Of a stretch of DNA of 64,000 nucleotides, positions 35,481 to 44,178 are shown piece after piece; positions within the stretch are counted from its first letter, which is position 1, and each line of letters opens with the position of its first letter. Location: assembly GCA_018260475.1 (NCBI GenBank), contig JAGLBA010000001.1, forward strand, positions 62,001-126,000, given 5' to 3'. Origin of the DNA: Chryseobacterium sp. Its GTDB lineage: Bacteria > Bacteroidota > Bacteroidia > Flavobacteriales > Weeksellaceae. The position numbers were made by a program, and so were the translations under genes. A model generated the notes under the pieces. It worked only from the letters and a program-made list of their open reading frames with translations. It was not told where the DNA came from and made no database searches.

Positions 35481-36077
35481 ATGTCATTTGAACTTCCAAA
35501 ATTTGGTTATGCATACGATGCATTAGAGCCGCATATAGATGCTAGGACAATGGAAATCCATCATACTAAGCACCATCAAACCTATATCGATAACCTGAAT
35601 AAAGCCATCGAAGGTACAGAATTAGAAGGTAAATCTATCGAAGAAATCTGCAAAACAGGAACTGATAAAACGGCAGTTCGCAACAATGGCGGCGGCCACT
35701 ACAACCACACTTTATTTTGGGAAATCCTTACGCCGGGCGGTTCCAAAGTGCCAGTAGGAAATGTGAAGGCAGCCATCGAAACTTTTGGAGGTTTTGAGAA
35801 ATTTAAAACTGAATTTTCTGAAGCTGCTAAAACAAGATTCGGATCAGGATGGGCTTGGCTTTGCAAAAAAGAAGACGGTTCTTTAGCGGTTTGCTCTACA
35901 CCAAACCAAGATAACCCACTAATGCCAGTTTCCGACTGCAAAGGTACTCCGATCCTTGGATTGGATGTTTGGGAACACGCTTATTACCTAAACTACCAAA
36001 ACAGAAGGCCAGACTACATCAATGCTTTTTTTGAAGTAATTAACTGGGATAAAGTAGAGGAGAATTTCAACAAGTAA
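35481..36077 (+). CDS. sodA: Superoxide dismutase (Mn/Fe family)
   Basis: 198 residues. All four metal ligands are present: His27, His76, Asp162 and His166 (in '[12 protein letters not shown]'). The '[14 protein letters not shown]' segment has the Gly-Gly form usual in Mn enzymes instead of the Ala-Gln form of Fe enzymes, so Mn or cambialistic use is likely. It converts superoxide to peroxide and oxygen. No signal peptide is present, so it is cytoplasmic. A promoter and a terminator bracket it as a single gene. Confidence 0.95.
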   Translation: MSFELPKFGYAYDALEPHIDARTMEIHHTKHHQTYIDNLNKAIEGTELEGKSIEEICKTGTDKTAVRNNGGGHYNHTLFWEILTPGGSKVPVGNVKAAIETFGGFEKFKTEFSEAAKTRFGSGWAWLCKKEDGSLAVCSTPNQDNPLMPVSDCKGTPILGLDVWEHAYYLNYQNRRPDYINAFFEVINWDKVEENFNK

Positions 36078-36097
36078 GCTTCTGAAACCTACAAAAA

Positions 36098-36126
36098 AAT
36101 GCGTCCAACTTTGGGCGCATTTTTAT
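36098..36126 (+). terminator. Intrinsic terminator of sodA
   Basis: Stem aaatgcg/cgcattt, extended by wobble and further pairs to a 4-base loop, followed by T-rich sequence. The stem begins 20 bases after the stop codon. It may also serve the convergent GH3 gene. Confidence 0.8.
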
Positions 36127-36143
36127 TTTAAGCTAAAAGCCCT

Positions 36144-37655
36144 CTAATTCATTTTAAGCAGTGGCTCTATATATTCCCGATCATTACTAAGTCGAGGAAC
36201 CTTGTTTTGCCCTCCCAACTTTCCACGAGACGCCATCCAATCATAGAATAGATTTGGTCTAGCAGTATGGATGATGGGCTCTTTCAAAGTAATATTGTGG
36301 TAGCGTTTTGCCTCATAATCGGAATTGATATTTTTCAAAGTTTCATCAAATATTTGATTAAACTTTAATTGCCCATCCGGTATTCTTGAAAATTCAAAAA
36401 TCCACTCGTGGGCGCCTGATTCACCATCTTTCATATAGACCGGAGCGCCGGTATAGTCGGAAACCGCGGCACCCGTAGCCTCGCAGGCGCGGGAAATAGC
36501 ATTTTCCACATTATCAATCATTAATTCCTCACCAAAGGCGTTGATGTAATGTTTCGTGCGCCCGGAAACCCTTATCCTAAACGGTTCCAGCGCAGTAAAT
36601 ACTACCGTATCACCTATGAGGTAGCGCCACAGGCCGCCATTGGTAGAGATAACCAACGCGTAGTTTTTCCCTTTTTCCACGTCTTCCAGCATGAGTACTC
36701 GTGGATCCGAGGATCCGAAATCCTCCATCGGGATAAATTCGTAAAAGATGCCGTAATCCAGCATGAGTAGCATCTCATCGCTACCGTACTGGTCCTGAAT
36801 TCCAAAAAAGCCCTCGGAGGCGTTATAAATTTCGTAATAATTAATGTCTTTGCCTATAACTTGGCGGTACTGTTCGCGATAAGGTTTGAAGCTTATACCA
36901 CCATGAAAAAAAACCTCCAGTGTAGGCCAAAGTTCGGATATACTGCCCTTTCCGGTTTCTGCTAAAACCCTTTGCAGCAGCACCAGCATCCAACTTGGCA
37001 CGCCTGTAATACTACCCACATCCTGATGTTTAACCTCAGAAACTATCGCTTGCAGTTTCGTCTCCCACTCGGACATCAGAGAGGTTTTTTTGCTCGGCAC
37101 CGTGGTGATTTCTACCCAAAACGGAAGATTATCAATCAAAATAGCAGAGAGGTCCCCATATTTCGTATTGAAATTTTCATACATTTCGGCGCTACCGCCC
37201 AGCCTCAGATTTTTATGGGTAAAAAGTTTATTTTCAGGATGGTTATTGGCATATATGGAAATCAAATCCTTACCGGCTTTGTAATGGCAGTCTTCCAAGC
37301 TCGCATCTGTGATGGGGATAAATTTACTTTTGGCATTCGTAGTCCCGGATGATTTTGCAAAATAGCGGATGCTGCCCGGCCATATGACATCTTTCTCGCC
37401 CTGGCGCGCCCGTTCGATATAAGGTTCAAAATCTTCATACGAAACGATGGGCACCTGATTCTTAAAATCCCTGTAAGTTGCGATGTCTTTAAAACTATAT
37501 TTCCTTCCATAAGCCGTGTTTTCCGCCATGTAAAGTTGGGAGAAAAGCACGCCCTTTTGCGTCTCTATCGGATGCGCAATAAAGTTTTGAATCTGATCCA
37601 TCCTTTGCTTGATGATCCAATTGACCACCGAGTTGAATAATGCTTTTGTTGCCAT
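36144..37655 (-). CDS. GH3-family adenylate-forming enzyme
   Basis: 503 residues from the ATG at 37655. The GH3 family is best known from plants, where it joins amino acids to jasmonate or auxin through an acyl-adenylate. Bacterial members are common in Bacteroidota and their substrates are unknown. Visible motifs are the ATP-binding 'YFAKSSGTTNAKSKFIPIT' (near residue 95), 'YNASEGFFGIQ' (near 280) and 'LWRYLIGDTVVF' (near 345). The gene is complete. It is divergent from the SprT gene, from which it is separated by about 120 bases. Confidence 0.88.
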   Translation of the reverse strand: MATKALFNSVVNWIIKQRMDQIQNFIAHPIETQKGVLFSQLYMAENTAYGRKYSFKDIATYRDFKNQVPIVSYEDFEPYIERARQGEKDVIWPGSIRYFAKSSGTTNAKSKFIPITDASLEDCHYKAGKDLISIYANNHPENKLFTHKNLRLGGSAEMYENFNTKYGDLSAILIDNLPFWVEITTVPSKKTSLMSEWETKLQAIVSEVKHQDVGSITGVPSWMLVLLQRVLAETGKGSISELWPTLEVFFHGGISFKPYREQYRQVIGKDINYYEIYNASEGFFGIQDQYGSDEMLLMLDYGIFYEFIPMEDFGSSDPRVLMLEDVEKGKNYALVISTNGGLWRYLIGDTVVFTALEPFRIRVSGRTKHYINAFGEELMIDNVENAISRACEATGAAVSDYTGAPVYMKDGESGAHEWIFEFSRIPDGQLKFNQIFDETLKNINSDYEAKRYHNITLKEPIIHTARPNLFYDWMASRGKLGGQNKVPRLSNDREYIEPLLKMN

Positions 37656-37658
37656 ATT

Positions 37659-37666
37659 CAAATATA
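37659..37666 (-). promoter_or_regulatory. Candidate -7 box of the GH3 gene
   Basis: TATATTTG on the minus strand, only three bases before the ATG at 37655. If real, the message would be leaderless. It is a chance match if the true start is further downstream. Confidence 0.25.
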
Positions 37667-37773
37667 GGAAAAATTTTCAGGCCAGAATTTTTTTAAAAGC
37701 AAATGAAAGCTCAAAAACAAGCATCATAAAAATTTTTTATCTAATTTTGGCGTTCATCATACTAAAATCACGA

Positions 37774-38367
37774 ATGTCCGTTCAGGCGCTAATTTCTTAT
37801 CTCCCAGAAAACACCCTGCCCTACTTGAGAAAATGGTTTGGCGAAAATTTAATTCATATTAAAGTTACGAAAGGCCGCGAAACGAAGCTTGGAGATTACA
37901 GGAAAATGCCCGACGACTCCCACCAAATCACAGTAAATTCCAACTTGCAGCCAGAACTTTTTTTCTTTGTGCTCACGCACGAGCTCGCCCACATGATTGC
38001 ATTTTTAAAATTCGGGCTGGAAATTGCGCCCCACGGAACTGAATGGAAAAGCACTTTTCGTGAAATGCTCTTGGAAAGCATCACCATATACACCCCCAAA
38101 CTTCAAAAAATAATCCTGGAATTTTCCCGCATCCCAAAGGCCAACTTTATGGCAAGCCCGGATTTGGTAAGGTATTTTCAAAATCATGGAGAGGATGGCT
38201 TTGTTTTTGTGGAAACTCTGAAAGCCGGGGACAGATTTCTCTTTAGAAACCAAAGATACGCCTTCATCGAACCTCGCAAAAAAAATTATCTTTGCAAAAA
38301 TCTTGAGAATGGGAAGAACTATGCTTTTCGCCCACTCGCCAAGGTTGAAAAAACACCACCAATATGA
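37774..38367 (+). CDS. SprT-like zinc metalloprotein
   Basis: 197 residues from the ATG at 37774. The longer frame back to 37609 runs antisense through the start of the GH3 gene and is not coding. SprT-type zinc site: HELAH (69-73) and His87 in 'APHGTEWKSTF'. Eukaryotic relatives (Spartan) degrade DNA-protein crosslinks; bacterial SprT-like proteins are poorly known. The last four bases overlap the manC start (ATGA), so the two are co-translated. Confidence 0.85.
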   Translation: MSVQALISYLPENTLPYLRKWFGENLIHIKVTKGRETKLGDYRKMPDDSHQITVNSNLQPELFFFVLTHELAHMIAFLKFGLEIAPHGTEWKSTFREMLLESITIYTPKLQKIILEFSRIPKANFMASPDLVRYFQNHGEDGFVFVETLKAGDRFLFRNQRYAFIEPRKKNYLCKNLENGKNYAFRPLAKVEKTPPI

Positions 38368-39443
38368 GAACCCAACACAACTACTGCGTGATTATGGCAG
38401 GCGGCATCGGAAGCCGATTTTGGCCGTTGAGCACTGGGAAATATCCAAAACAATTTCAAGACATCCTCGGGACAGGCCGCACGATGATGCAGCAGACTTA
38501 CGACCGCATCGTACAACTCATCCCAAGCAAAAATATCCTCATCATCACCAATCGTGAATATATTTCGCTTTGCAAAGAACAACTCCCGGACATCCCGGAA
38601 GAAAACATCGTGGGGGAACCGCTGATGAAAAATACCGCGGCTTGCAACCTCTACATGGTGAATAAAATTGCGGACAAAGACCCCGACGCCAACATCGTGG
38701 TACTTCCTGCCGACCATTTGATTTTGAAGGAAAATGCCTTCATCGAAAAAATTAGTTTAGCGCTGAAACTGGCTTCGGAAAACGATTATCTCATCACACT
38801 GGGCATCACGCCTACAAGGCCAGATACGGGGTACGGCTACATCCAATTCATTAATAATGATAAAGATAACTTCTTTAAAGTAAAAACCTTTACTGAAAAA
38901 CCAGACCTCGAAATTGCTAAAAATTTCCTTGACTCGGGCGATTTCCTATGGAATGCCGGAATGTTTATCTGGAATGTGAAGAGCATCCAAAAAGCATTTG
39001 GAGAGTACCTTCCGGAAATGTTGCAGCAGTTCAGTTCCTGCGAATACAACGCTGGCACCGAGCAGGCCTGCATGGAACTCATCTACCCTAAAGTGGCAAA
39101 GATTTCCATAGACAATGGTATTCTGGAGAAAGCAAAAAATGTTTATGTCATACCTGCGGATCTCGGATGGAGCGACCTCGGCACATGGACTTCGGTATAT
39201 CAAAATGCTGATTTGGATAAAAACCAAAACACGCTGAGCTCAAAGTGCATCCTAACTTACAACTCCACCGGCAACATCGTTCGTGTAAAAAACGACAAAG
39301 TAACGGTCATAGACGGCCTAAAAGACTACATCATAGTAGATACCGACAAAGCTCTGCTGATTTGCCCGCGAGAAAATGACCAACTCATCAAAGATTATGT
39401 GATGGACATTAAAAATATGAAAAACGGAGAGCGTTTCATTTAA
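38364..39443 (+). CDS. manC: Mannose-1-phosphate guanylyltransferase
   Basis: 359 residues. It makes GDP-mannose from mannose-1-phosphate and GTP for surface polysaccharides and glycoproteins. The nucleotidyltransferase signature GGIGSRFWPLSTGKYPKQF is at 13-31, with 'VLPADHLI' and 'FNWNAGMFIW'-like ('FLWNAGMFIWNVKSIQ') further on. It has only the guanylyltransferase domain and no fused isomerase part. It starts within the SprT stop codon, and a terminator follows. Confidence 0.93.
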   Translation: MRTQHNYCVIMAGGIGSRFWPLSTGKYPKQFQDILGTGRTMMQQTYDRIVQLIPSKNILIITNREYISLCKEQLPDIPEENIVGEPLMKNTAACNLYMVNKIADKDPDANIVVLPADHLILKENAFIEKISLALKLASENDYLITLGITPTRPDTGYGYIQFINNDKDNFFKVKTFTEKPDLEIAKNFLDSGDFLWNAGMFIWNVKSIQKAFGEYLPEMLQQFSSCEYNAGTEQACMELIYPKVAKISIDNGILEKAKNVYVIPADLGWSDLGTWTSVYQNADLDKNQNTLSSKCILTYNSTGNIVRVKNDKVTVIDGLKDYIIVDTDKALLICPRENDQLIKDYVMDIKNMKNGERFI

Positions 39444-39464
39444 CTTAAAACAAAAGTCCAATTG

Positions 39465-39498
39465 AAAAAATTCCGCTATTATTAACGGAATTTTTTTT
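39465..39498 (+). terminator. Intrinsic terminator of manC
   Basis: Stem aaaaaattccg/cggaatttttt with a 10-base loop and eight T in a row. It lies between manC and the yifB-like gene. Confidence 0.85.
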
Positions 39499-39519
39499 AA
39501 TTTTAATCAAAATTATATT

Positions 39520-41052
39520 ATGCTTGTAAAAGTTTACGGCAGTGCCATCTACGGTGTATCGGCGCAAACCATCACCATAGAGGTAAATGTGGACAACGGC
39601 GTGGGCTACTACCTGGTAGGGCTGCCGGACAACGCCATAAAGGAAAGTAGCCACCGGATTTCCGCCGCACTGAAAAATGTAGGCTACAAACTGCCCGGGA
39701 AGAAAATCACCATCAATATGGCGCCCGCCGACCTGCGAAAGGAAGGTTCGGCGTACGACCTTAGTATCGCTCTTGGAATTTTGGCAGCATCTGACCAAAT
39801 CTTGGCAGAAGACATCGGAAAGTACATCATCATGGGCGAACTCTCTCTGGATGGTGGTCTGCAACCGATAAAAGGGGTACTCCCGATTGCCATAAAGGCC
39901 AGAGAAGACGGTTTCAAAGGAATTATCTTACCAAAACAAAACACTCGTGAAGCCGCCATAGTAAACGATTTGGAAGTGTATGGCGTGGAAAACATTAAAC
40001 AAGTCATTGATTTTTTTAATGAAAATATTCCGCTGGAACGCACTACGATAGATACCCGGAAAGAATTTCAGGATAAAATCAATATTTTCCCTTTTGATTT
40101 TTCCGAAGTTAAAGGGCAGGAAACCGCGAAACGCGCCATGGAAGTTGCGGCTGCCGGCGGACACAACATCATCCTGATCGGGCCACCCGGCAGTGGAAAA
40201 ACTATGCTCGCAAAACGCATCCCAAGCATCCTCCCACCATTAACTTTAAAAGAAGCACTTGAGACTACAAAAATACATTCCGTAGCCGGGAAAATAGGAA
40301 CAGAAACCTCGCTGATGACCGTTCGCCCGTTTCGTGGGCCGCACCATACGATTTCGGATGTCGCACTCGTGGGCGGCGGTAGCTACCCACAACCCGGAGA
40401 AATTTCCTTGGCACACAATGGCGTTTTGTTTCTGGATGAGATGCCAGAGTTCAAAAGAGCGGTTTTGGAGGTGATGCGCCAGCCGCTGGAAGACCGTGAG
40501 GTTACGATTTCCCGTGCGAGATTCACCGTGAAATATCCTGCGAGTTTTATGCTCGTTGCAAGTATGAACCCAAGTCCCAGCGGTTATTTCCCGGATGACC
40601 CGAATAACACCTCATCCGCAATGGAAATGCAGCGGTATATGAACAAACTTTCGGGGCCGCTTTTGGACAGAATTGACCTTCATGTAGAAGTTCAAAAAGT
40701 GGAATTCGACCAATTGGCAGACCGCCGAAAAGGAGAAAACAGTGCCGACATCCGCGCACGAGTGTTGAAATCGAGAGACAAACAGTCAGAACGATATACA
40801 GATCTGGAGATAAATTATAACGCTCAAATGGGGCCTAAAGAAATAGAAGCCTATTGCGGATTGGACGAACCTTCCCAATATCTTTTGAAGACAGCAATGG
40901 ATAAACTCGGCCTTTCTGCGCGTGCCTACGACAGGATTCTAAAAGTTTCTCGCACCATTGCCGACTTGGACGGTGCAGAAAAAATATCCTCCGACCATAT
41001 CGGCGAGGCCATACAATACCGCAGCCTGGATCGTGAATTTTGGAATGCGTGA
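39520..41052 (+). CDS. YifB/ComM-family AAA+ ATPase (Mg-chelatase-like)
   Basis: 510 residues. An N-terminal ChlI-like domain (about 1-180, 'YYLVGLPDNAIKESSHRIS' and 'INMAPADLRKEGSAYDL') precedes the AAA+ core with P-loop GPPGSGKT (221-228), 'GVLFLDEMPEF' (Walker B) and 'ASMNPSP', and a C-terminal lid with 'LSARAYDRILKVSRTIADL'. In other bacteria ComM is a helicase that extends heteroduplex during natural transformation. With dprA 3 kb away, this fits a DNA-uptake role. Confidence 0.92.
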   Translation: MLVKVYGSAIYGVSAQTITIEVNVDNGVGYYLVGLPDNAIKESSHRISAALKNVGYKLPGKKITINMAPADLRKEGSAYDLSIALGILAASDQILAEDIGKYIIMGELSLDGGLQPIKGVLPIAIKAREDGFKGIILPKQNTREAAIVNDLEVYGVENIKQVIDFFNENIPLERTTIDTRKEFQDKINIFPFDFSEVKGQETAKRAMEVAAAGGHNIILIGPPGSGKTMLAKRIPSILPPLTLKEALETTKIHSVAGKIGTETSLMTVRPFRGPHHTISDVALVGGGSYPQPGEISLAHNGVLFLDEMPEFKRAVLEVMRQPLEDREVTISRARFTVKYPASFMLVASMNPSPSGYFPDDPNNTSSAMEMQRYMNKLSGPLLDRIDLHVEVQKVEFDQLADRRKGENSADIRARVLKSRDKQSERYTDLEINYNAQMGPKEIEAYCGLDEPSQYLLKTAMDKLGLSARAYDRILKVSRTIADLDGAEKISSDHIGEAIQYRSLDREFWNA

Positions 41053-41073
41053 TGTTTTTAAATAATATTTATA

Positions 41074-41107
41074 AAAAAAGGATGGCTATAAAAACCATCC
41101 TTTTTTT
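41074..41107. terminator. Bidirectional terminator between convergent genes
   Basis: Stem aaaaaaggatgg/ccatcctttttt with a 9-base loop and T-runs on both strands. It serves the yifB-like gene (plus) and the DUF3078 gene (minus). Confidence 0.9.
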
Positions 41108-41123
41108 ATGTAATCTAATATAT

Positions 41124-42032
41124 TTACTTCCAGCCTTGGTTGTCTTTGCTGGCAGAACGCTTCACTCCATTATCGATATTATAGGCAACACCCACACCTA
41201 AAGTTTGTTTTACCTGAGTTTTTTGAATTTGGTTGTGGTCATACAACAAATCCAAAGTTACAACGGTAGATACGAATTTATTTATTTTCATATTCAAAAC
41301 TCCGCCATAAGACAAGACCAATCTCTCCGGATGATCCAGATAGTTAGAAAAAACAGATGCCGTATTAATCAGCGTCATATTCTCCATAAGTTTGAGCCTG
41401 TACATGGCCGTACCAAGAAATCCAAACTGGAAAAGAGAGGAATCTCCATCATGTTTTAAACCAAAATTTCCGGCTCTCTGCAAGTCCTTATCCAAAACAA
41501 AAGTCCATCTTGCATTGGCAGGTCTTAGCGTAGCAGTAAAATTATCGTTTGGACGATAGGTAAATCCAGCACCCAAGTTAAGATAGCCCGGCGCCATGAA
41601 GTTTGATATTTTTGCTGCTTTAGGATTGTTCCCATCAGCATAACCGGGAGCGAATTGTGTAAGCAACCCAGCACCAGCGGAAGCATACCAATTTTTGGAA
41701 ATTTTGCGCCCGAAATTGGTAGAAAGATTAATGACATCTTGCGTTTTGCGGCTGCCCACACCCTGCGTATTGTTTTGTCCGTACCCCAGAATCACGATAT
41801 TTTCCCAAAGGTCATTGCCTTTTTCGTAGGTCATGTTATAGTTAGAACCCACGATCCAGCCAACATTATTAGCACCACCGCCTACCCAGTTTGAGAAGGC
41901 AGCCTGATTTAGCATCAGCGTATTTTGTCCTTGTACGGACCAGTGTTTCACAGTATCCGGAACCACTGCGGTTTCTTGTGCATTAGCATAAAAGGCCGTA
42001 GCAGCCAGGGCAAGTGTAAAGATTTTTTTCAT
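41124..42032 (-). CDS. DUF3078 outer-membrane beta-barrel-like protein (copy 1)
   Basis: 302 residues with a signal peptide ending 'FYANA' before Gln19. The sequence alternates as in a beta-barrel, with motifs shared with the next gene: 'NTLMLNQAAFSNWVGGGANN', 'FMAPGYLNLGAGFTYRPNDN', 'LYDHNQIQKTQVKQTLGVG'. DUF3078 is a Bacteroidota family of unknown role, probably in the outer membrane. It lies 55 bases downstream of its paralogue, with a TACATTTG box at 42059-42052 between them, so each may have its own promoter. Confidence 0.82.
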   Translation of the reverse strand: MKKIFTLALAATAFYANAQETAVVPDTVKHWSVQGQNTLMLNQAAFSNWVGGGANNVGWIVGSNYNMTYEKGNDLWENIVILGYGQNNTQGVGSRKTQDVINLSTNFGRKISKNWYASAGAGLLTQFAPGYADGNNPKAAKISNFMAPGYLNLGAGFTYRPNDNFTATLRPANARWTFVLDKDLQRAGNFGLKHDGDSSLFQFGFLGTAMYRLKLMENMTLINTASVFSNYLDHPERLVLSYGGVLNMKINKFVSTVVTLDLLYDHNQIQKTQVKQTLGVGVAYNIDNGVKRSASKDNQGWK

Positions 42033-42051
42033 TTATAAGTATTTTAGGCTG

Positions 42052-42059
42052 CAAATGTA
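42052..42059 (-). promoter_or_regulatory. Candidate -7 box of DUF3078 copy 1
   Basis: TACATTTG on the minus strand, 19 bases before the ATG at 42032. No clear -33 box. Confidence 0.35.
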
Positions 42060-42087
42060 GGTAAATAAAAAAAGAAGCCCGATTAAT

Positions 42088-43194
42088 TTAATTCTTCGCT
42101 ACAAAAGGCTTTATTACTTTTTTGTTTTTGGGTAATGTTTCCGCACCCATTTTATAAACGAAGCCCAGTCCCAGCGTTTGTTTCGCTTGTAACTTCTCAA
42201 ACTGGTCGTGGTCATAGATCACATCCACACCTACAATACCGGAAATAAATTTATTAAACCGAATATTCAACACCCCAGAATAGTTGATGTCCACTCGCTC
42301 GGTATGGTATAGGTAATTGGCGAAGAAATTCAATTGATTTACGATATTGATGTCTTTATAAATATGTACGCGGTAAAGGATATTCAACATCGCCCCCAGT
42401 TCTGTGCGCACACTTTGCCCATCTTTTTCCAAACCGTACCGCCCTTTTTTTTGTAAAAAAGGATCCGTCACAAAAGTGAATTTACCGTTGGCAGGTCGGA
42501 AGATTACTTGGAAATTTTCATTAGGGTTAAAGGAAATCCCGACACCGGCGTTAAGATATCCTGGCGCCATGAATTTTGAAACACGATGCTCGTAGCGCGG
42601 ATCGGGTGTTGCCACATAATTATAACCTGGCGTATATTGCGAGAGAAACTGGAATCCCGCCGATAAATAATAATTCCTGCCGAGTTCATAGCCATAGTTG
42701 CTCATCAGATTGATGTAATCATCCGTCTTTCGTGTTGTCTGCCATTTCGCAGCAAGAAATCCATATCCCGTTTGTAGAATGTTTTCTAAATAATGCCGTC
42801 CGCTTTTATAACTCAGATTATAATTAATTTTCGCAGTAACGCCTATGTTATTATTCCCGCCGGAATTCCAGTTTGAGAATGAAGATTGGTTGAATACAAG
42901 GTTGTTCTGCCCATTAAAAAACCATCTTTTTGGCGCTTCGTAATTCACAAGGTTGAAGGGCGTGATTGGAATGTCATGCGGCGCAGTGGTGGCAACTTTC
43001 TCGAAAGCGATGACTGAATCTCGTTTAATTTTCGGAATCTCAATAAGTTGGGGATTGGCGAGACTATCCAAATCTATCGCCGTACTATCCCAACGGGACT
43101 GGTATAAGGAATCGATCCTGCTCTTTAGAGGTACACGCTGAGAATACACGATTGCAGAAAAACTGCACATTATAATGAGGAAAGATTTTTTCAT
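42088..43194 (-). CDS. DUF3078 outer-membrane beta-barrel-like protein (copy 2)
   Basis: 368 residues with a signal peptide ending 'IVYS' before Gln19. It is a paralogue of the next gene downstream with an N-terminal extension of about 65 residues ('SRWDSTAIDLDSLANPQ'...). The shared blocks are 'NNLVFNQSSFSNWNSGGNNN', 'FMAPGYLNAGVGISFNPNEN' and 'YDHDQFEKLQAKQTLGLGFV'. The first and last blocks line up with copy 1 in the same order, so the pair comes from a tandem duplication. A TACTTTTG box at 43218-43211 lies upstream. Confidence 0.82.
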   Translation of the reverse strand: MKKSFLIIMCSFSAIVYSQRVPLKSRIDSLYQSRWDSTAIDLDSLANPQLIEIPKIKRDSVIAFEKVATTAPHDIPITPFNLVNYEAPKRWFFNGQNNLVFNQSSFSNWNSGGNNNIGVTAKINYNLSYKSGRHYLENILQTGYGFLAAKWQTTRKTDDYINLMSNYGYELGRNYYLSAGFQFLSQYTPGYNYVATPDPRYEHRVSKFMAPGYLNAGVGISFNPNENFQVIFRPANGKFTFVTDPFLQKKGRYGLEKDGQSVRTELGAMLNILYRVHIYKDINIVNQLNFFANYLYHTERVDINYSGVLNIRFNKFISGIVGVDVIYDHDQFEKLQAKQTLGLGFVYKMGAETLPKNKKVIKPFVAKN

Positions 43195-43335
43195 TTTTCA
43201 AAATGAATAACAAAAGTATTGATTTTAATCAAATTAGATCTTTAATAAGCATCTTTGTCGCTATATTATCTGTTATTTGTTTAATTTTAAGCCAATATTG
43301 CCGTTATTTTTTCGTGGCAGTTTATTTGTCCAAAG

Positions 43336-44115
43336 GTGAGAGTGCTAAAAAATGCGATTTCCAAAAAAGCCCTGCTCTATCCCCTACTGATGCTCCTCGC
43401 AATGTGGGGTGCATTTTTGTTTCAGCACATCGGTTTTTTTGAATCGTGTACGGGTGCCATCATCCCACTGGCTCCGGAAGGACTAAAGGGCGTGCTCCTC
43501 AGCCCACTGCTTCACGGCAGTGTAGAACATATCGTGAGCAACTCCATTCCCGTGGCGGCGCTCATGTTTTTGCTGTATCAATTCTATCCGATCATTGCCA
43601 ATAAAATTTTATTCATCGGTTGGCTTATGACGGGGTTGCTCGTGTGGCTACTCCCTCCGATAGATATCTCAACGGGCGATTTTTATTACACCTGCATCAT
43701 CGGCGCCAGCGGATTGGTTTATATGATGGCGTTTTTCCTGTTTTTCAGCGGTGTGTTTCGCTGGGATATGAAGCTGCTTACCATCAGCCTTATCGTGGCG
43801 CTTTACTACGGCGGTTTGATCTGGGGAATGTTTCCCGAAGAACTTTTCTACCGACTGGAGCAGCCGAGCCGTATCTCTTGGCAATCCCATCTTTCGGGTG
43901 CTGTGGTTGGGATTATCTTGGCTTTTGCCTATAAAAATGTGGGGGAGAAAAAGAAGAAATTCATTTGGCAATTCCCAAACTATTACAGCGAGAAAGACGA
44001 TAAACTTTGGCAACAATATAAAGAACTGCATCCCGAAGACTTCAACGAGATGCCTCATATAAAACCCGACGGAATGTGGGAGCATCTGGATGATATCATT
44101 AAAAACGGAAAATAA
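43336..44115 (+). CDS. Rhomboid-family intramembrane serine protease
   Basis: 259 residues starting at GTG 43336; a second GTG two codons later is possible and no ATG fits. Six spans. The catalytic pair is Ser in GASG ('CIIGASGLVYMM', near residue 128) and His in 'SWQSHLSGAVVG' (near 190). The first-helix 'LLHGSVEHIVSNSIP' is the usual HxxxN loop. It cleaves membrane proteins in the lipid bilayer; the substrates are unknown. The soluble C terminus (about 205-259) is charged. It ends 63 bases before dprA. Confidence 0.88.
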   Translation: MRVLKNAISKKALLYPLLMLLAMWGAFLFQHIGFFESCTGAIIPLAPEGLKGVLLSPLLHGSVEHIVSNSIPVAALMFLLYQFYPIIANKILFIGWLMTGLLVWLLPPIDISTGDFYYTCIIGASGLVYMMAFFLFFSGVFRWDMKLLTISLIVALYYGGLIWGMFPEELFYRLEQPSRISWQSHLSGAVVGIILAFAYKNVGEKKKKFIWQFPNYYSEKDDKLWQQYKELHPEDFNEMPHIKPDGMWEHLDDIIKNGK

Positions 44116-44156
44116 ACCAGAATGGATAAATATTCGTTTTCATTGGTTTAAATCCT

Positions 44157-44164
44157 TATTTTTG
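44157..44164 (+). promoter_or_regulatory. Candidate -7 box of dprA
   Basis: TATTTTTG, 14 bases before the dprA ATG at 44179. No clear -33 box. Confidence 0.3.
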
Positions 44165-44178
44165 GCGAAATACTTTCT

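Noticed and set aside
37609..37773. Upstream extension of the SprT gene
   Set aside because: It is antisense to the GH3 N terminus; the ATG at 37774 starts the conserved protein.
43203..43442. A 79-codon frame before the rhomboid gene with a hydrophobic start
   Set aside because: It overlaps the rhomboid gene in another frame, and its second half is just the shadow of that gene.
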